Assembly: GCA_016194745.1 (NCBI GenBank)
Contig: JACQBA010000016.1
Span: 299,266 to 363,265 of the forward strand
Source: Elusimicrobiota bacterium
GTDB taxonomy: Bacteria; Elusimicrobiota; Elusimicrobia; UBA1565; JACRDR01
Direction of reading: 5' to 3'
Length of the DNA: 64,000 bases
Numbering within the stretch: position 1 is the stretch's first letter; every line of letters starts with the position of its first letter. The position numbers and the translations under genes are program-made. Positions 62,323 to 64,000 of this stretch are shown piece after piece. The notes beneath the pieces are model-generated. The model was not told where the DNA came from and ran no database searches. It was given only the letters and a program-made list of their open reading frames with translations.

Positions 62323-63720
62323 CTAGCGGCGGGTCCTCAGGTAATCGATGGCCTGCATCGCGAAGGAGCGCACGCCGTAGGGCAGCGCCGCTTCGTCGAG
62401 GACGAAGCGCGGCGTGTGCGAGCCGTGGATCGAGCCCGCCGCCTCGCTCCGGACTCCCAGGAAGACGAAGGCGCTTGGCAGCGCCGCGCTGAAGAACGCG
62501 AAGTCCTCCGATGTCGTGACCGGCTTCGAATTGACGACCTTGCCCGCGCCGACGACCCCCTCGAGGGTCGAGACCACTTGGCGCGTGAGGCTAGGCTCGT
62601 TGAGGACCATGGGGTACGCTAGCGGACCCCATTCGACCGTCGCGCTGCCGCCGTGCGCCTCGGCCGTCTTGGTGACGATGCGCTCGAACGCCGCGATCGC
62701 CTTGGCCCGGGAGTCCGCGTCCAGCGCGCGGATCGAGCCCTCCAGCACCACCTGGTCCGGGATGATGTTGAATCGGTTGCCTCCGTTGATCGAGCCGACC
62801 GTCACGACGAGCGCGTTCCGCGCGTCGTTCTCGCGGCTCGCGATCGACTGGAGCGCCGCGACGATCAGGCTCGAGACGTATACCGGGTCGACCCCGAGCC
62901 AGGGCATGGCGCCGTGCGCGCCCCGGCCCTTGACGGTCACGCGGAAGCGATCCAAGCTCGCCATGGCCGGTCCGACCGAATATTTGAACTCGCCGGTGTC
63001 GACAAGCGCGTTCGCGTGCATCGCGAAGACGGCCGCCACCTTCGGGTTGTCCAAGACCCCTTGGCGGATCATGAGCTCGGCTCCGCCCTCCTCGCCCATC
63101 GGCACGCCTTCCTCCGCAGGCTGGAAGATCAGCTTGACCGAGCCGTGGAGCTCGTCCTTCATCTGCGCGAGCACCTTCGCGGCGCCGAGCAGCATCGCCA
63201 TGTGCGCGTCGTGGCCGCAGGCGTGCATGACGTTCGGGTTCTTCGAGGCGAAAGGAAGGCCGGTGTTCTCCTGGATCGGGAGGCCGTCCATCTCGGCCCG
63301 AAGCGCGATCGTCGGCCCCGGCCGCGCACCGCGGATGAGCGCAACCAAACCGTGGTGGGCCACGCCGGTCTTCAGCTCGTCGACGCCGATGCCCTTGAGG
63401 ATCTCGGCCAGGCGCGCCGCGGTGCGCGTCTCGCGGTTGGAGACCTCGGGATGCATGTGGAAGTCGCGCCGCCACGCCACGACCTCGGGCGTCACCGCGT
63501 CGGAGAGCGTCCGCACCCGCGCGGGGACCGGATCCGCCATCGTCGACGCACCGCGGGCCGCCACGCGGCTCGCTCGGAGGTAGCCCCCGGAGGTCTCGAG
63601 CGCCCCGGGAAGCGCCCCGCCAGAATCGGCGAGCGCAGGGAAGGCGGGAAAAAGCGACGAAGCGGCCAGCGTCGCCGCAAGCGCCGGCCGTAGAGCGACG
63701 AGCGATCTAAGAGCGTTCAT
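62323..63720 (-). CDS. exported M20-type amidohydrolase/peptidase
   Basis: 465 residues from ATG 63720, with GGAGGA about 11 bases upstream; a TTG six bases earlier is less likely. Signal peptide 1-32 (PAFPALAD). The M20D dimetal site is RRDFHMHPEVSN, VMHACGHDAHMAMLLG, IFQPAEEGVPMGE and MHAN, with GSIHGSHTPRF supplying the last His. The dimerisation domain includes RVTVKGRGAHGAMPW. Relatives are hippurate, indole-acetyl-amino-acid and N-acetyl-diaminopimelate hydrolases. Most are cytoplasmic, so the signal peptide is notable; here it would act in the periplasm on an N-acyl amino acid. Confidence 0.9.
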   Translation of the reverse strand: MNALRSLVALRPALAATLAASSLFPAFPALADSGGALPGALETSGGYLRASRVAARGASTMADPVPARVRTLSDAVTPEVVAWRRDFHMHPEVSNRETRTAARLAEILKGIGVDELKTGVAHHGLVALIRGARPGPTIALRAEMDGLPIQENTGLPFASKNPNVMHACGHDAHMAMLLGAAKVLAQMKDELHGSVKLIFQPAEEGVPMGEEGGAELMIRQGVLDNPKVAAVFAMHANALVDTGEFKYSVGPAMASLDRFRVTVKGRGAHGAMPWLGVDPVYVSSLIVAALQSIASRENDARNALVVTVGSINGGNRFNIIPDQVVLEGSIRALDADSRAKAIAAFERIVTKTAEAHGGSATVEWGPLAYPMVLNEPSLTRQVVSTLEGVVGAGKVVNSKPVTTSEDFAFFSAALPSAFVFLGVRSEAAGSIHGSHTPRFVLDEAALPYGVRSFAMQAIDYLRTRR

Positions 63721-64000
63721 GTCCAAGTTCCTCCGGGTGCTGCTAACCGCGCCCCTCTTCGCAGTTGGGGAATGCTACATAAGCCGCCGTCGCTGATTAA
63801 GGCCTGAAAGGCCCAGTCTCGGCTGGGCGAGAGGACCCGGGCGTTGTTGCAGGGCTCTCCCCGTGTCAACTCACCGTAAAATGTTACCGAACGAGGTCGT
63901 TCGTCGTTAGCCGTTGTCTTCCTCCTTTTCGTCGTTAGGGCTTTGTGCCGTTGCCCTTGCGGTCATCTTGATCTATCTGTCGTGGCCGTGACGGTCGAGC
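63721..64000. other. non-coding end region with small hairpins
   Basis: I see no convincing gene in these 280 bases. On the minus strand, toward the amidohydrolase, two short hairpins lie side by side near 63805-63830: CCCAG...CTGGG and GGCCT-TTC-AGGCC. A CGAACGA/TCGTTCG inverted repeat lies near 63892-63908. A TTGACA occurs on the minus strand near 63865 without a good -10. The first two could belong to a structured 5' leader of the amidohydrolase gene. Confidence 0.35.

Noticed and set aside
63770..63870. A named riboswitch or hammerhead ribozyme upstream of the amidohydrolase
   Set aside because: A CTGAT...GAAA resemblance exists on the plus strand, but the conserved core is not met and I could not match any known consensus.
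1..64000. tRNA, rRNA, CRISPR arrays, insertion sequences or prophage genes
   Set aside because: I looked for cloverleaf-like ends, rRNA motifs, regular repeats with spacers, and transposase or integrase motifs, and found none I could support.

Overview
The window reads as chromosomal DNA of a high-GC, diderm (Gram-negative-type) bacterium. The evidence is outer-membrane beta-barrels, two periplasmic or lipoprotein-type parvulin isomerases (one SurA-like and next to pdxA), a LolCDE-like ABC operon, a class A penicillin-binding protein and many exported proteins. Several genes are plausible for Elusimicrobiota or a related deep lineage: an exported-looking Lon with an Ala/Ser/Pro-rich N-terminal extension, small secreted polyproline/Cys proteins and a large exopolysaccharide block. 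That placement rests on gene style alone and is tentative. I saw no rRNA, tRNA, CRISPR array, transposase or phage gene, so the content looks vertically inherited apart from the glycan block.

Layout. (1) 1-2912: a small outer-membrane protein and a secreted animal-type heme peroxidase. (2) 3090-24291: a surface-polysaccharide region. A minus-strand operon (8146 down to 4234) encodes a WecE-like sugar aminotransferase, a GT2, a hexapeptide acetyltransferase and a GT-C-like membrane protein, with a separate GT2 beside it. A plus-strand operon (9071-21636) with almost no gaps encodes a Gfo/Idh/MocA dehydrogenase, a flippase, two asparagine-synthetase-type amidotransferases around an SGNH/DHHW esterase, a GT9, a methyltransferase-GT4 fusion, a membrane-embedded PHP protein and a WbqC protein. 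A third unit (21723-24291) has an ExeA/GspA-type ATPase, a PIG-L deacetylase and a WecA/MraY-type phosphoglycosyl transferase. Together these could activate, modify, assemble and flip an amino-sugar polymer. (3) 24294-31229: FAD glycerol-3-phosphate dehydrogenase, a charged coiled-coil exported protein, PBP1A, a histidine kinase and alanine racemase. (4) 31413-37712: an unknown exported protein, a FecR-domain protein whose promoter and start lie in a perfect palindrome, then ResB-CcsA-HemA-HemC (cytochrome c maturation plus early tetrapyrrole synthesis). (5) 37713-45352: a small secreted protein, Mfd, a frameshifted exported-type Lon and an RluE-like pseudouridine synthase. (6) 45514-53270: a secreted protein with a possible clan CD cysteine-peptidase dyad, an ABC-F ATPase, a lipoprotein aminopeptidase, MazG, a rhodanese and a DUF4139-type protein. 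(7) 53348-63720: two parvulin-type isomerases, PdxA, a LolA-like protein, two FtsX-type permeases, their ATPase, an outer-membrane barrel and an exported M20 amidohydrolase.

A recurring feature is promoter placement. Many transcription units have an extended -10 element (TGn followed by a TAnnnT hexamer) ending only 6-12 bases before the start codon, which predicts leaderless or nearly leaderless mRNAs. Genes inside operons mostly use ATGA/GTGA/TTGA overlaps. The items most worth a second look are the exported-type Lon and its frameshift, the 35-bp palindrome at the fecR-like start, the candidate gingipain-like peptidase, the LolCDE-like operon with its own barrel, and the aminotransferase gene with no canonical start where homology predicts one.
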